From: JAVKBW01 sp040222995
Lineage (GTDB): Bacteria > Pseudomonadota > Alphaproteobacteria > UBA8366 > Aestuariispiraceae
Direction of reading: 5' to 3'
DNA: 64,000 nucleotides
Assembly (NCBI GenBank): GCA_040222995.1
Contig: JAVKBW010000097.1
Span: 186,001-250,000, forward strand
The notes below the pieces were generated by a model. It saw nothing but the letters and a program-made list of their open reading frames with translations, ran no database searches and was not told the DNA's origin. Below, in pieces: positions 43,340-52,157 of this stretch (position 1 is the stretch's first letter; every line of letters starts with the position of its first letter). A program made the position numbers and the translations under genes.

Positions 43340-43537
43340 CTAGAGCGTTTCACGTTTAATCGAAAGCAGCGTCGTTGGCGCTGCGCCGGGATGCATGGCA
43401 GGCGCGCGCCGAAGCGCGATGCCGTGCGCATCGGGCGAGACGCGCAACGAACCGGGCGCCCGGCGCAGGCCAACCCGTACGGGACGGACCGTTTCGCGGC
43501 GTCGCGTCTTCACTCGTTCTCGAATATGCTCCTGCAT
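43340..43537 (-). CDS. Doubtful 65-residue Arg-rich frame inside MITE-like element
   Basis: The frame starts MQEHIRERVKTRRR and ends with SIKRETL, its stop lying in the left inverted repeat. Its Arg/Pro-rich composition and its place inside a repeat element make it more likely a by-product than a gene, though similar predicted peptides are common in alphaproteobacterial annotations (from memory). Confidence 0.2.
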   Translation of the reverse strand: MQEHIRERVKTRRRETVRPVRVGLRRAPGSLRVSPDAHGIALRRAPAMHPGAAPTTLLSIKRETL

Positions 43538-43612
43538 GTCCTTCGTCCTCGTTCATAGCGACGCCGCAAACCGGTTCCGTCGACGCGATTCCGATCAAGC
43601 GTGAACCGCTCT
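43342..43612. mobile_element. MITE-like element 1 with inverted ends
   Basis: The left end AGAGCGTTTCACGTTTAATC... (43342-43374) and the right end (43581-43612, reading AGAGCGGTTCACGCTTGATC... on the minus strand) are imperfect inverted repeats of 32-33 bases. The 270-base element contains no transposase. It fills the space between the GhrA-like gene and acuI. Confidence 0.6.
43417..43433. repeat. Internal hairpin shared with MITE-like element 2
   Basis: CGATGC and GCATCG flank a 5-base loop, within GCCGAAGCGCGATGCC. Nearly the same hairpin and flank recur at 53491-53506. Confidence 0.5.
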
Positions 43613-43665
43613 GGAGCTTTCTGCAAGGCGTTTCAGCCCTGAGTTTCGCCCTGTGTCTAAAGGTG

Positions 43666-44658
43666 TCAGGCGTTTACATCGACGACAACGCGACCCTTTA
43701 CCTGACCTTTCAGGATTGCTTTTCCAAGGGCGGGCAGATCGCCGAGCGTCGCCGGTTCGATCATCGATTCCAGTTTGTCCATCGGCAGATCGCCGGCGAT
43801 CCGGCCCCAGGCGCGAACCCGGTCGTCATACGGCCTCATCACTGAATCGATACCCAGAAGATTAACGCCGCGCAGCAGGAAGGGAATGACCGTCGCCGGC
43901 AAATCCGTCCCGCCAGCGAGACCGACCGCCGCCGCCGAAGCATTGTATTTCAACTGGCCCAGCACCCGGGCCAGCATTGCGCCGCCGACCGCATCGATGC
44001 ATCCGGCCCAGGTTTCACTTTCAAGTGGCCGTTTGACGGTCTCGTTGATTTCCTCGCGCGCGACGATCTGGCTTGCGCCAAGCGATTTCAGATAGTCGGT
44101 AGTCTCCGGCCGGCCGGTTACGGCGGCAACTTCGTAACCGAGTTTCGAAAGGATTGCCGTGGCCACCGATCCGACTCCGCCGGCGGCGCCGGTTACCAGT
44201 ACCGGCCCGTTGCCGGGTTTCAACCCGTGATCTTCCAGCGCGATGACGGCAAGCATGGCGGTGAAGCCGGCCGTACCGACAGCCATGGCGTTGCGTGTCG
44301 TCAGACCGTCCGGCAGCGGCACCAGCCAGTCGGCCTTGACCCGCGCCTTCTGGGAATAACCGCCCCACCAGGCCTCGCCGACGCGCCAGCCGGTCAGCAC
44401 GACCTTGTCGCCCGGCTTGTACCGGTCATCGTCAGACGCTTCGACCGTGCCTGAAAAGTCGATGCCGGGAACATGCGGATAATTGCGAACCAGCCCGCCG
44501 CCGGGGCCGACGCACAAACCGTCCTTGTAGTTTACCGTCGAGTATTCAACCGCAACCGTGACATCGCCGTCCGGTAACCGGGACTCGTCCAGTTGTTGAA
44601 CCGATGCGCTGGTTTTTCCGTCCTCGTCTTTTTCGACCAACAGGGCGTTGAAGCTCAT
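43666..44658 (-). CDS. acuI: Acryloyl-CoA reductase (AcuI/YhdH family)
   Basis: A 330-residue zinc-independent MDR-family reductase that turns acryloyl-CoA into propionyl-CoA using NADPH, a detoxification step in DMSP metabolism. The N-terminal EYSTVNYKDGL, the HVPGIDFSGTV segment and the NADPH-binding VTGAAGGVGSVA are typical. It lies 37 bases downstream of dmdB on the same strand. AcuI and DmdA are often linked in marine alphaproteobacteria. GGAGAG precedes the ATG. Confidence 0.9.
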   Translation of the reverse strand: MSFNALLVEKDEDGKTSASVQQLDESRLPDGDVTVAVEYSTVNYKDGLCVGPGGGLVRNYPHVPGIDFSGTVEASDDDRYKPGDKVVLTGWRVGEAWWGGYSQKARVKADWLVPLPDGLTTRNAMAVGTAGFTAMLAVIALEDHGLKPGNGPVLVTGAAGGVGSVATAILSKLGYEVAAVTGRPETTDYLKSLGASQIVAREEINETVKRPLESETWAGCIDAVGGAMLARVLGQLKYNASAAAVGLAGGTDLPATVIPFLLRGVNLLGIDSVMRPYDDRVRAWGRIAGDLPMDKLESMIEPATLGDLPALGKAILKGQVKGRVVVDVNA

Positions 44659-44695
44659 TTTCGGTAACTCTCCTTCCGTTGCAAACCCGGGGTGT

Positions 44696-46315
44696 CTATA
44701 AAGACCGGGCTTTTTCTCTCAAGATGAATTTCTGGATTTTTCCGGTCGCTGTTTTAGGAATTTCGCCGAAAATGACCATTTTCGGCCGTTTGAACCCGGC
44801 CATGTGCTCCCGGCAGAAGGCGATGATGTCGTCTTCGCCCGGGTTCTGGCCCGGTTTCAGTTCGATGAAGGCGCAGGGCACTTCACCCCATTTGTCGTCC
44901 TGCTTGGCGACGACAGCGGCGGCGGCAACCGCCGGGTGGCGATACAGGATGCCTTCGACCTCGACGGAGGAAATGTTCTCGCCGCCGGAAATGATGACAT
45001 CCTTCAGCCGGTCCTTGATCTGTATATAGCCGTTCTGGTGCCAGACGGCGCCGTCGCCGGTGCGGAACCAGCCGCCTTTGAAGGATTCCGCGGTCGCGTC
45101 CTGCGCCTTGTAGTATCCTTTCATCACGGCGTTGCCCCGGATGACGATTTCGCCCTGGCTTTCGCCGTCGCGCGGCAACAGGTCGCCGGTTTCCCGGTCG
45201 ATCACGGCGGTGGTTTCCATCATCGGGAAACTGACGCCCTGCCAGCTTTGCAGTTCCGCCTGTGCCGCGAAATCCTTGTCGTCCCATTCCTCGCGCCACA
45301 GGGCCTGGGTGACATGGCCATAGGTTTCCGTCAGTCCGTAAACCTGCATGACGTGGAAACCGAGGGCGCGGGTCTTTTCCAGAATCGTGGCGGGTGGCGG
45401 CGCACCGGCCGTCAGCACGTCGATCTTGTAGTCGAAGCTGCATTTGACGTCGTCCGGTGCGTCGATTAGTAGCGAAAGAACAATCGGTGCGCCGCCGAAA
45501 TGGGTAATCCTGTGATTGCGAATGGCGTCGTAAACCGCCGCTGCGGTAACCGCGCGGCAGCAGATTATCGTCGCTGCCATCATGGTCATCGTCCAGGCGT
45601 GGCACCAGCCGTTACAATGAAACATCGGCACGGTGTACAGATAGGTCGGGTGTTGCGGCAGGTTCCAGCCTGCGACGGTTCCCATGCTCATCAGATAGGC
45701 GCCGCGATGGTGATAAACCACCCCCTTGGGTCGCCCCGACGTGCCGGATGTGTAGTTCAGGGCCAAGGCCTGCCACTCGTCGGCCGGGCCCGGCCAGTCA
45801 TAATCCGGGTCGCCCTCTCCGAGAAAGGTCTCGTAATTCGTCTCTCCGATCCGGTCGCCGCCCGGACCGGCGGCATCGACGATATCCACCACCAGAATAT
45901 CCCGGTCGATGCTTTCCAGGGCCTTTGAAACCACGGCGGAAAAGGCGGTATCCACGAACACAACCTTCGCATCGCTGTGATCGAGAATGTAGGAAACGGT
46001 TTCGACTTCCAGGCGCGTGTTGATGGTGTTCAGCACGGCGTCGGCCATCGGGACGCCGAAATGGGCTTCGTACAGTTCCGGCGTGTTGGTCGCCATGATC
46101 GACACCGTGTCGCCCTTGCCGATGCCGCGTTTCTTCAGGGCGGTCGCCAGCCGGCAGATCCGCGCCCGTACCTGCGACCAGGTATAGCGGCGGTCGTCAT
46201 AGACAAGAGCAAGCCGGTCCGGAAAAATGTCCGATGTTCGTTTCAGAAACGACAGGGGTGACAGCGGCACAAAATTCGCGGCGGTTTTCGGTAACGCTTC
46301 GTAATGCTGATCCAT
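44696..46315 (-). CDS. dmdB: AMP-dependent CoA ligase, DmdB-type (3-methylmercaptopropionyl-CoA ligase)
   Basis: A 539-residue acyl-CoA synthetase. It has NYTSGTSGRPKGVVYHHRGAY for AMP binding, YGLTETYGH, the GWFRTGDGAVWHQNGYIQIKDR hinge region and the catalytic Lys in PKTATGKIQKF. The length of 539 residues, the FVPLSPLSFLKRTSDIFPD start and its place beside dmdA support DmdB; the close family also contains medium-chain acyl-CoA ligases. GGGAG precedes the ATG. Confidence 0.85.
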   Translation of the reverse strand: MDQHYEALPKTAANFVPLSPLSFLKRTSDIFPDRLALVYDDRRYTWSQVRARICRLATALKKRGIGKGDTVSIMATNTPELYEAHFGVPMADAVLNTINTRLEVETVSYILDHSDAKVVFVDTAFSAVVSKALESIDRDILVVDIVDAAGPGGDRIGETNYETFLGEGDPDYDWPGPADEWQALALNYTSGTSGRPKGVVYHHRGAYLMSMGTVAGWNLPQHPTYLYTVPMFHCNGWCHAWTMTMMAATIICCRAVTAAAVYDAIRNHRITHFGGAPIVLSLLIDAPDDVKCSFDYKIDVLTAGAPPPATILEKTRALGFHVMQVYGLTETYGHVTQALWREEWDDKDFAAQAELQSWQGVSFPMMETTAVIDRETGDLLPRDGESQGEIVIRGNAVMKGYYKAQDATAESFKGGWFRTGDGAVWHQNGYIQIKDRLKDVIISGGENISSVEVEGILYRHPAVAAAAVVAKQDDKWGEVPCAFIELKPGQNPGEDDIIAFCREHMAGFKRPKMVIFGEIPKTATGKIQKFILREKARSL

Positions 46316-46357
46316 GTCGTTTGCTCCCGGCTGCTCTTCATGACGACGGCCTTTCCT

Positions 46358-47467
46358 TCAGATGAAGGCCTGTTCCTTGACGGTGGCGGACCGCATGCCG
46401 TCGGGCGTTTCCACCTCGACCGTCGTTCCGTCATCCCAATGAGAGAGCGAAATCATAGCAATGGCAACATTGCAGGTGAAGTCGGGCGACCAGGCGGCGG
46501 AAGAAACCTGCCCGATTTGCTCGCCACCGGCAAAAACCGGCCACAGATAGCCGCAGGGTGGCAACGGGTCGCCGTGAATGGCAAGCGAGCGGATCTGGCG
46601 CAAAGGCCCGTCCGCCGCCACACGAAGCAGGGCATCGCGGCCAACACAACTGAACGCCTCCTGCGTGTTGCAGAATTTACCGAGACCGCATTCATGCGGC
46701 GTATTTTCCCGTGTCATGTCATTACCATAGGAAAGCATGCCGCCTTCCACACGCTCGATCAGGTTCGGGCAACCGGCCCGTACGTTGAATTCTTCGCCGG
46801 CCTTGAACAGGGCATCCCATAGCGGCTCCGCCAGATCGTAGTTATCGACGTAGATTTCAAACCCGCCCTGTTTCGAATAACCGGACCGGGCGACGATGAA
46901 GTCATGGCCTTCGAAGGGTAGTTTCTTGAACCGGAAGAACCGGATATCCCGAACCTCGTCGCCGAATACCGTCGCGGCCAGGTCGTCAGATTTCGGTCCC
47001 TGTATCGCCAGCGGCGACACATCCGGTTCGTCGACATGAACTTCCAGCCGCATGCCGTCCGCCAGACCTTTTATCCAGAACAACAGATCGCTGTCGGCGA
47101 TCGAAACCCAGTACCGGTCTTCGGTGGGCTGAAAGGTGACCGGGTCATTCAGCATGCCGCCGGTTTCATCGACCATCGGCGTATAGAAGCACTGGTCCGG
47201 GCGCATTCGGCTCAGATCCCGCGGCGTCAGCATCTGCGCCAGGCGGGCCGCGTCGGGACCGAAGATTTCCACCTGCCGCTCGCAGGCGACATCCCACACC
47301 TGGACATCGGTTTTAAGATGGCGGTAATCGGCTTCAACCGACTCGAAAACCGTCGGCAGCAGCATGTGGTTGTAAACCGTATAGGCCTTGACGCCGGCGG
47401 CGGTGACGCGGTTTGTGAACGGGGTGCTGCGGGTGCGACGGGATACGGAAAGCAAGGGAGCTGGCAC
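46358..47467 (-). CDS. dmdA: Dimethylsulfoniopropionate demethylase
   Basis: A 369-residue member of the GcvT-like fold that transfers a methyl group from DMSP to tetrahydrofolate. The N-terminus SRRTRSTPFTNRVTAAGV...YNHMLLPT, VQVWDVACERQVE, LTPRDLSRMRPDQC, DVSPLAIQGPK and IERVEGGMLSYGNDM follow the known SAR11-type DmdA closely, and the length is the same. There is no ATG near the start; GTG 47467 with AGGA 8 bases upstream is chosen. dmdB follows 42 bases later. Confidence 0.88.
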   Translation of the reverse strand: MPAPLLSVSRRTRSTPFTNRVTAAGVKAYTVYNHMLLPTVFESVEADYRHLKTDVQVWDVACERQVEIFGPDAARLAQMLTPRDLSRMRPDQCFYTPMVDETGGMLNDPVTFQPTEDRYWVSIADSDLLFWIKGLADGMRLEVHVDEPDVSPLAIQGPKSDDLAATVFGDEVRDIRFFRFKKLPFEGHDFIVARSGYSKQGGFEIYVDNYDLAEPLWDALFKAGEEFNVRAGCPNLIERVEGGMLSYGNDMTRENTPHECGLGKFCNTQEAFSCVGRDALLRVAADGPLRQIRSLAIHGDPLPPCGYLWPVFAGGEQIGQVSSAAWSPDFTCNVAIAMISLSHWDDGTTVEVETPDGMRSATVKEQAFI

Positions 47468-47696
47468 GATCTTGTTCCTACTCTTGATTCTGGGCTGCCG
47501 TGAAGGGATTGCCGTGGAACGCGTTAACGCAATCTGGCATAACATGGCCCAGCGTCCACCTAAATCCTCATTTCATTCACGAGCGGTAGACATAAACTCG
47601 TGCCCGGACGTTCGGGGGCAGACGGTTGCAGAACCAGGCTGTATTCCCCATTCTTGCCGTCTTGAACTGAGACAACAGCGACAGGAGATCACAACC

Positions 47697-48257
47697 ATGG
47701 TGGCGGCCATTCCCCCTCTTTGCGATTTCGGCTGGAAAGCCGTTGACTTCACGCTTCCGGCCACCGACGGGAAAACCTATTCGCTGGCCGATATCGCCGG
47801 CCCGAACGGGACGCTGATCATGTTCATCTGCAATCACTGCCCCTATGTGGTTGGCATCACCGACCGTCTTGTGCCGCAGATCAGGCAGTTACAGGAAGCA
47901 GGTATCGGCGTTGCGGCGATCTGCAGCAATGACGCCGCAGCCTACCCGGCGGACAGCTTCGACAAAATGGCGACATTCGCATCCGAAAACGGCTTCAGCT
48001 TTCCCTATCTGCATGATGAAACCCAGGAAGTCGCCCGGGCTTACGATGCCATCTGCACGCCTGACTTTTTCGGCTTCAACAGCGACCTCGAACTGCAATA
48101 CCGCGGCCGGCTGGATGACGGCCGCCGCGACAAGCCATCGCCCGGCGCGAAAAACGAATTGCTGGACGCCATGCTGGATGTCGCCCGAACGGGCAAGGGG
48201 CCGGCGGAACAGAACGCCAGTATCGGCTGCTCGATCAAATGGCGCGAGGCAGCGTAA
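47697..48257 (+). CDS. Thioredoxin-like/AhpC-TSA family protein
   Basis: A 186-residue redoxin without a signal peptide. DFTLPATDGKTYSLADI and the FICNHCPYV active site (C45, C48) match a group of peroxiredoxin-like proteins in which CxxC replaces the single resolving cysteine. The partner is unknown. AGGAG precedes ATG 47697. It is divergent from dmdA, with 229 bases between; whether it shares regulation with the DMSP genes is open. Confidence 0.88.
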   Translation: MVAAIPPLCDFGWKAVDFTLPATDGKTYSLADIAGPNGTLIMFICNHCPYVVGITDRLVPQIRQLQEAGIGVAAICSNDAAAYPADSFDKMATFASENGFSFPYLHDETQEVARAYDAICTPDFFGFNSDLELQYRGRLDDGRRDKPSPGAKNELLDAMLDVARTGKGPAEQNASIGCSIKWREAA

Positions 48258-48283
48258 AGCAATCCGGTTAGCCGTGGATCGTC

Positions 48284-49354
48284 CTAGTGGCCGGCGGAGA
48301 ATTTCTTCTTCGCCTGCGCCAGGCTTTGCAGCAGATCGCGTCCGGTTTCGCCGCCGTCGCCCTTGATCTTCTGCTTGACCACTACCTTTATCAGATCGAT
48401 ATGCGCTTCGATCAGGCTCAGCCTTTTCGATGTGGGATCGGGATCGGCGGAGGTGGTTTCGTATAGCGACTTGCCGAACTGCGTCATCAGCGGATACCCG
48501 AAAATTCCACCCTGACCGCGCAGCTCCAGCGCAACGCGGTGGATTGTTTCCATATTCTGTTCGGAAACCGACGGGTCCTCGACCATGGCGCTGTGGGCCT
48601 TGTCCATTTCCGCGATGGAATCCTGTACCCAGTCAGAGTAATCGCTTTCCATTTCGGCAATTTTCGCTTCCGCGGCAGCGATCAGCTCCGGGTCGAACAA
48701 TGGCTCGCCGGCGTCTCCGTTGCCTGTCGTCAGTTTCGCCTTCAGGTGGCGATGCAGTTTGAATATCCAGACCCGCTTTTTCTTGTTCCGGGTCGATGGC
48801 AGGCTTTTGCCGCTGTGCATCACTTCGATTTCATCGTCGCTGATGACCCGTCTTTCTTTCTGGACGGCTGTCGCCTTGCGTCGACGGTCCGGTCCGAAAT
48901 AAGTCGGGCAGTAGATATACGGTCGCGGCGTTTCGATAACGGCGGCGATGCGGCTGACCACGGCATTCGCCGAGAACGGTTTGGCCAGAAATTCATCGAC
49001 GCCGGCGTCCCGGGTTTCGAACAACACGTCGATATCGGCTCCGGCGGAAACCATAACGACGGGAAGAAACCGGTCGGGCGATTTTTCGGAACGTCGCAGC
49101 CAGCGAAGAAACATGGCGCCATCGACGACAGGCATGAACCTGTCACAGAGGATCATGTCGACGCCGGTCATGCCGACTGTCGGTCCCGAGGAATCGTCGA
49201 TCGGCGAAAGAACACGGATTGCTTCTTCGCCATTGTCGCAGGTGGTTATCCGTTCGATACCCAGAGCCTGCAGAATGCCGGTAAACAATTTGAGCATAAA
49301 CGCGGAATCTTCTGCCACTAGAATAGACAGTCGAGAAAGGTCATACCGCGCCAT
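48284..49354 (-). CDS. Response regulator with C-terminal Hpt-like region
   Basis: A 356-residue signalling protein. Residues 8-130 form a receiver domain with E15/D16, phospho-acceptor Asp71 (LCDRFMPV) and the KPF loop Lys. A basic linker (GPDRRRK, NKKKRVW) follows. The C-terminus (about 270-345) has TIHRVALELRGQGGIFGYPL, which looks like a histidine-phosphotransfer domain. No output domain for DNA binding is seen, so it may relay phosphate. ATG 49354 is chosen over a codon 15 residues upstream. Confidence 0.82.
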   Translation of the reverse strand: MARYDLSRLSILVAEDSAFMLKLFTGILQALGIERITTCDNGEEAIRVLSPIDDSSGPTVGMTGVDMILCDRFMPVVDGAMFLRWLRRSEKSPDRFLPVVMVSAGADIDVLFETRDAGVDEFLAKPFSANAVVSRIAAVIETPRPYIYCPTYFGPDRRRKATAVQKERRVISDDEIEVMHSGKSLPSTRNKKKRVWIFKLHRHLKAKLTTGNGDAGEPLFDPELIAAAEAKIAEMESDYSDWVQDSIAEMDKAHSAMVEDPSVSEQNMETIHRVALELRGQGGIFGYPLMTQFGKSLYETTSADPDPTSKRLSLIEAHIDLIKVVVKQKIKGDGGETGRDLLQSLAQAKKKFSAGH

Positions 49355-49487
49355 CGTCAAAGACTCCGCATCAATCAGAAACGATGCAATAAAATCCACA
49401 TGCCGGACCGAAAGGCTTCGATATCAGCACACGCCAAAAATGGTATCTTACCCGTCAGAAAGGCCGGGTATGCAAAACGGAAACCCG

Positions 49488-49748
49488 TCAAACCAGAATA
49501 TTGAGATAGAAACCGCGATTCGGGATGCCGGACGATGGACTTTCACCGGCATCGCGGTTCAATAATTGTTTTAGTCTGGCAAAGGCGGTCGTCAGATCGT
49601 AGGGGTCGATTGACGGCAAAGCCCGCCGTTTCGCTTTCGGGCGTCCAGCCGTACTCGGCGGTTGTCCCGGCAATCCTGCTATGTCTGAGGCAGGGCGGGC
49701 CGGTACGCGCGGACGGCTGTCGCTTCCAATTCTTGGGCCTGATACCAT
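49488..49748 (-). CDS. Hypothetical small protein (86 residues)
   Basis: Unrecognised. TAGGATTCCAAC gives AGGA at a good distance before ATG 49748. The N-terminal 40 residues are Arg/Pro/Ala-rich; the rest is more protein-like (ALPSIDPYDLTTAFARLKQLL and the end NRGFYLNILV). No signal or membrane helix. It lies between the response regulator and yciB genes and could belong to the former's transcript. Confidence 0.4.
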   Translation of the reverse strand: MVSGPRIGSDSRPRVPARPASDIAGLPGQPPSTAGRPKAKRRALPSIDPYDLTTAFARLKQLLNRDAGESPSSGIPNRGFYLNILV

Positions 49749-49866
49749 GTTGGAATCCTAGCGAAATTCATTTGATGGAGCAAAGAAATTCACCAGATAA
49801 CGCCTTGATCGTATGGGGCCGCTGTTTATAACCAGACAGCACGACACTGCGAAAGGAAACCTGCCT

Positions 49867-50460
49867 GTGGCCGATCCGGCTTCTGAAAAGCGTAAACCGC
49901 CCCGATGGCTGGGACCGGCAACTGAATACGGACCGCTGGTGGTGTTTTTTGCCGCCTATCTGCTGAGCGACCTGTTCGTTGCGACCGCCGCCGTGATGAT
50001 AGCGACCGTGGCGGCCCTGATATTCTCCTGGGTCGTCGCGCGAACCTTGCCGAAACTGCCGCTCGCGATGGCGCCCATCCTGCTCGTGCTGGGCGGGCTG
50101 ACGCTCTATCTGGAAGACGACACGTTCATCAAAATCCGCCCGACGATCGTTAACGGCCTGTTGTCCGTTGTGATGATCGGCAGCGTGCTGCTGGGCAGAC
50201 AGCCGCTACGGTTTCTGATGAGCTCCGCCCTTAATCTTAACGAAACAGGCTGGACCAAGCTGACCTTTCGCTTCGGTTGCCTGTTCGCCTTTCTGGCGGT
50301 GATGAACGAAATCGTCTGGCGGACACAGACCGACGATTTCTGGGTCACCTACAAGGTGTTTGGAGCCTTAGGCATAACGATGACGTTCATGATGACGCAG
50401 ATTCCGATGATCAGCCGCCATACCGTCCCGGAAGATTCAGACGCCGGCGACAGGAAGTAA
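49867..50460 (+). CDS. yciB: Inner membrane-spanning protein YciB (septation protein A family)
   Basis: A 197-residue protein with about five membrane helices. ATEYGPLVVFFAAYL, WVVARTLPKLP, TLYLEDDTFIKIRPTIVN and the WTKLTFRFGCLFAFLAVMNEIVWR segment are diagnostic. YciB is linked to envelope integrity and cell division; the mechanism is unclear. The start is GTG 49867 with AGGA 9 bases upstream. Confidence 0.93.
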   Translation: MADPASEKRKPPRWLGPATEYGPLVVFFAAYLLSDLFVATAAVMIATVAALIFSWVVARTLPKLPLAMAPILLVLGGLTLYLEDDTFIKIRPTIVNGLLSVVMIGSVLLGRQPLRFLMSSALNLNETGWTKLTFRFGCLFAFLAVMNEIVWRTQTDDFWVTYKVFGALGITMTFMMTQIPMISRHTVPEDSDAGDRK

Positions 50461-50470
50461 ACCTGTTCGG

Positions 50471-51034
50471 TTATACAATCGGTTCGTCACGGTTGTAGTC
50501 GCCGGTCTCGCCTTCCGGATTGCTGAAAGGCGCGAAGTCATCAATGTCTCTGACACTGCGATGCTGATTCAGCACCCATTTGACAGACGGGAAGGCGAGG
50601 TCGGTCCACGGAATTTCCTCCCAGTCGAACAGGGCGGTTTCCTGACTTTCCGGTCCGGGATGATGCGCGCCGCCGATTAGCGTCGCCCGGTACAGGATCT
50701 GTATCTGGCTGATTCTGGGAATCGAATAGATCGCCAGCGGACGGTCGATGTCGAGATCGGCATTGGCTTCTTCCATCGCTTCGCGCCGCGCACCGTCGAC
50801 CGGCGTCTCGTGCAGTTCGAGATAGCCGGCGGGAATCGTCCAGTACCCTTTCCTGGGATGGATGTTCCGTCTGCAGAGCAGAATTCTGTTCTGCCAGGTG
50901 ACGACCGCGCCAACCACAATTTTGGGATTGTCGTACTGAACAAATCCGCAGTCAGGGCAGACAAGGCGTTCCATGTTGTCGCCCTCCGGAATTCGGTTGA
51001 CGCGCGGGCCTTTCTTTTCGCGAGTATCGATCAT
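50471..51034 (-). CDS. NUDIX hydrolase with N-terminal zinc-ribbon-like segment
   Basis: A 187-residue enzyme. The N-terminal RIPEGDNMERLVCPDCGFVQYDNPKIVVG stretch is conserved in this NUDIX subgroup. The NUDIX box reads GYLELHE...REAMEEANADL, close to GX5EX7REUXEE, with Ala for the usual Gly. Likely substrate is a nucleoside diphosphate derivative, not identifiable. ATG 51034 is chosen because PEGDN is conserved; an ATG at 50974 with a strong GGAGGG site is the alternative start. Confidence 0.85.
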   Translation of the reverse strand: MIDTREKKGPRVNRIPEGDNMERLVCPDCGFVQYDNPKIVVGAVVTWQNRILLCRRNIHPRKGYWTIPAGYLELHETPVDGARREAMEEANADLDIDRPLAIYSIPRISQIQILYRATLIGGAHHPGPESQETALFDWEEIPWTDLAFPSVKWVLNQHRSVRDIDDFAPFSNPEGETGDYNRDEPIV

Positions 51035-51158
51035 GGAATTTATTGTGGGGCCTGGCCGATCATTCGACAAGGCGGACTTGCCGCAGGCAGGTCGGGCCTT
51101 GTATTCATTTCCGCTGCCGATATCCCCTTGCCATGCTTCTAACGAAAGTCCCGGCTGT

Positions 51159-52157
51159 ATGACCGACGATCCGGAAGATCTCTACGAAAAGGCCGATGTC
51201 CACTACTATGCCGGTCGGCTGGACGAGGCCGAAGTGCTGTATCACCGGATTCTGGAAATCGAACCCGAACACCAGGGCGCGCTGCATTCCATCGGCATCG
51301 TTCGCTACGATCAGGACGATTATGCCCCCGCCATCCGTTTTTTCCTGAAGGCGCTGGATGTCGACCCGACCGATCAATACGTACATTCCAATCTCGGCAA
51401 GGCCCTCTACGGGTTGCATCATGCCGGCGCGCGGGAAGATGCGGTCGCGGTCGCCCGGCAATGGCTGGCGGATTATCCGGACAATCCGATTGCGGCGCAT
51501 ATGGTCGCTGCGGTTACCGGCAAGGATACGCCTGGCCGGGCCAATTCCGCCTATGTGCGCAAGACCTTCGATGAATTCGCCGAAAGCTTCGAAACCAAGC
51601 TGGAGGAACTGGACTATCGCGCGCCGGCGCTGATCGTCGAGGCCATGGAGCGCTATTTCAGCCGGTCGAAAGGCCTGCATATTCTCGACGCCGGCTGCGG
51701 GACCGGCCTGTGCGGGCCGCTGCTGAAACCGATGGCGAAACGGCTGGACGGGATCGACCTGTCCGCCGAAATGCTTGCCATCGCAAAGAAGAAAAAACTC
51801 TACAGCAGGCTCGACGAGGGTGATCTGAACACTCTGGTGGCGAAAAAGAAACAGCACTATGACGCTATCGTCGCCGCCGATGTGCTGTGTTATTTCGGCG
51901 ATCTGACCGAGGTTCTGAGCGGGTTCTACACCGCGCTCAAGCCGGGCGGCCTGCTCGGATTTTCGGTGCAGCGAAATCGCGGCAAGGCGAAGTACCTGCT
52001 GGAATCCAGCGGCCGGTACTGCCACGCCAAGGCCTATGCCGCCGGCGTGCTGGAAGCGCTCGGATACTCGGTCCTTGTCGATTCAAAGGAAGTCCTGCGC
52101 ACCGAATACGGCAACCCGGTCGAAGGCCGGGTGCTGGTCGCCCGCAAGCCGGATTAG
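51159..52157 (+). CDS. TPR-containing class I SAM-dependent methyltransferase
   Basis: A 332-residue protein. Two TPR motifs (YYAGRLDEAEVLYHRIL, YDQDDYAPAIRFFLKAL) lie in residues 10-100. The methyltransferase part shows LHILDAGCGTGLCGPLL (motif I), DGIDLSAEMLAIA, DAIVAADVLCYFGDL and LKPGGLLGFSV. The target is unknown; similar proteins exist in alphaproteobacteria. The start 51159 gives a clean N-terminus, but its ribosome site is weak. Confidence 0.85.
   Translation: MTDDPEDLYEKADVHYYAGRLDEAEVLYHRILEIEPEHQGALHSIGIVRYDQDDYAPAIRFFLKALDVDPTDQYVHSNLGKALYGLHHAGAREDAVAVARQWLADYPDNPIAAHMVAAVTGKDTPGRANSAYVRKTFDEFAESFETKLEELDYRAPALIVEAMERYFSRSKGLHILDAGCGTGLCGPLLKPMAKRLDGIDLSAEMLAIAKKKKLYSRLDEGDLNTLVAKKKQHYDAIVAADVLCYFGDLTEVLSGFYTALKPGGLLGFSVQRNRGKAKYLLESSGRYCHAKAYAAGVLEALGYSVLVDSKEVLRTEYGNPVEGRVLVARKPD

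Noticed and set aside
47521..47530. Palindrome GCGTTAACGC before dmdA as an operator
   Set aside because: Short and single; a 10-base palindrome of this kind is expected by chance, and no known DMSP regulator site was recognised.
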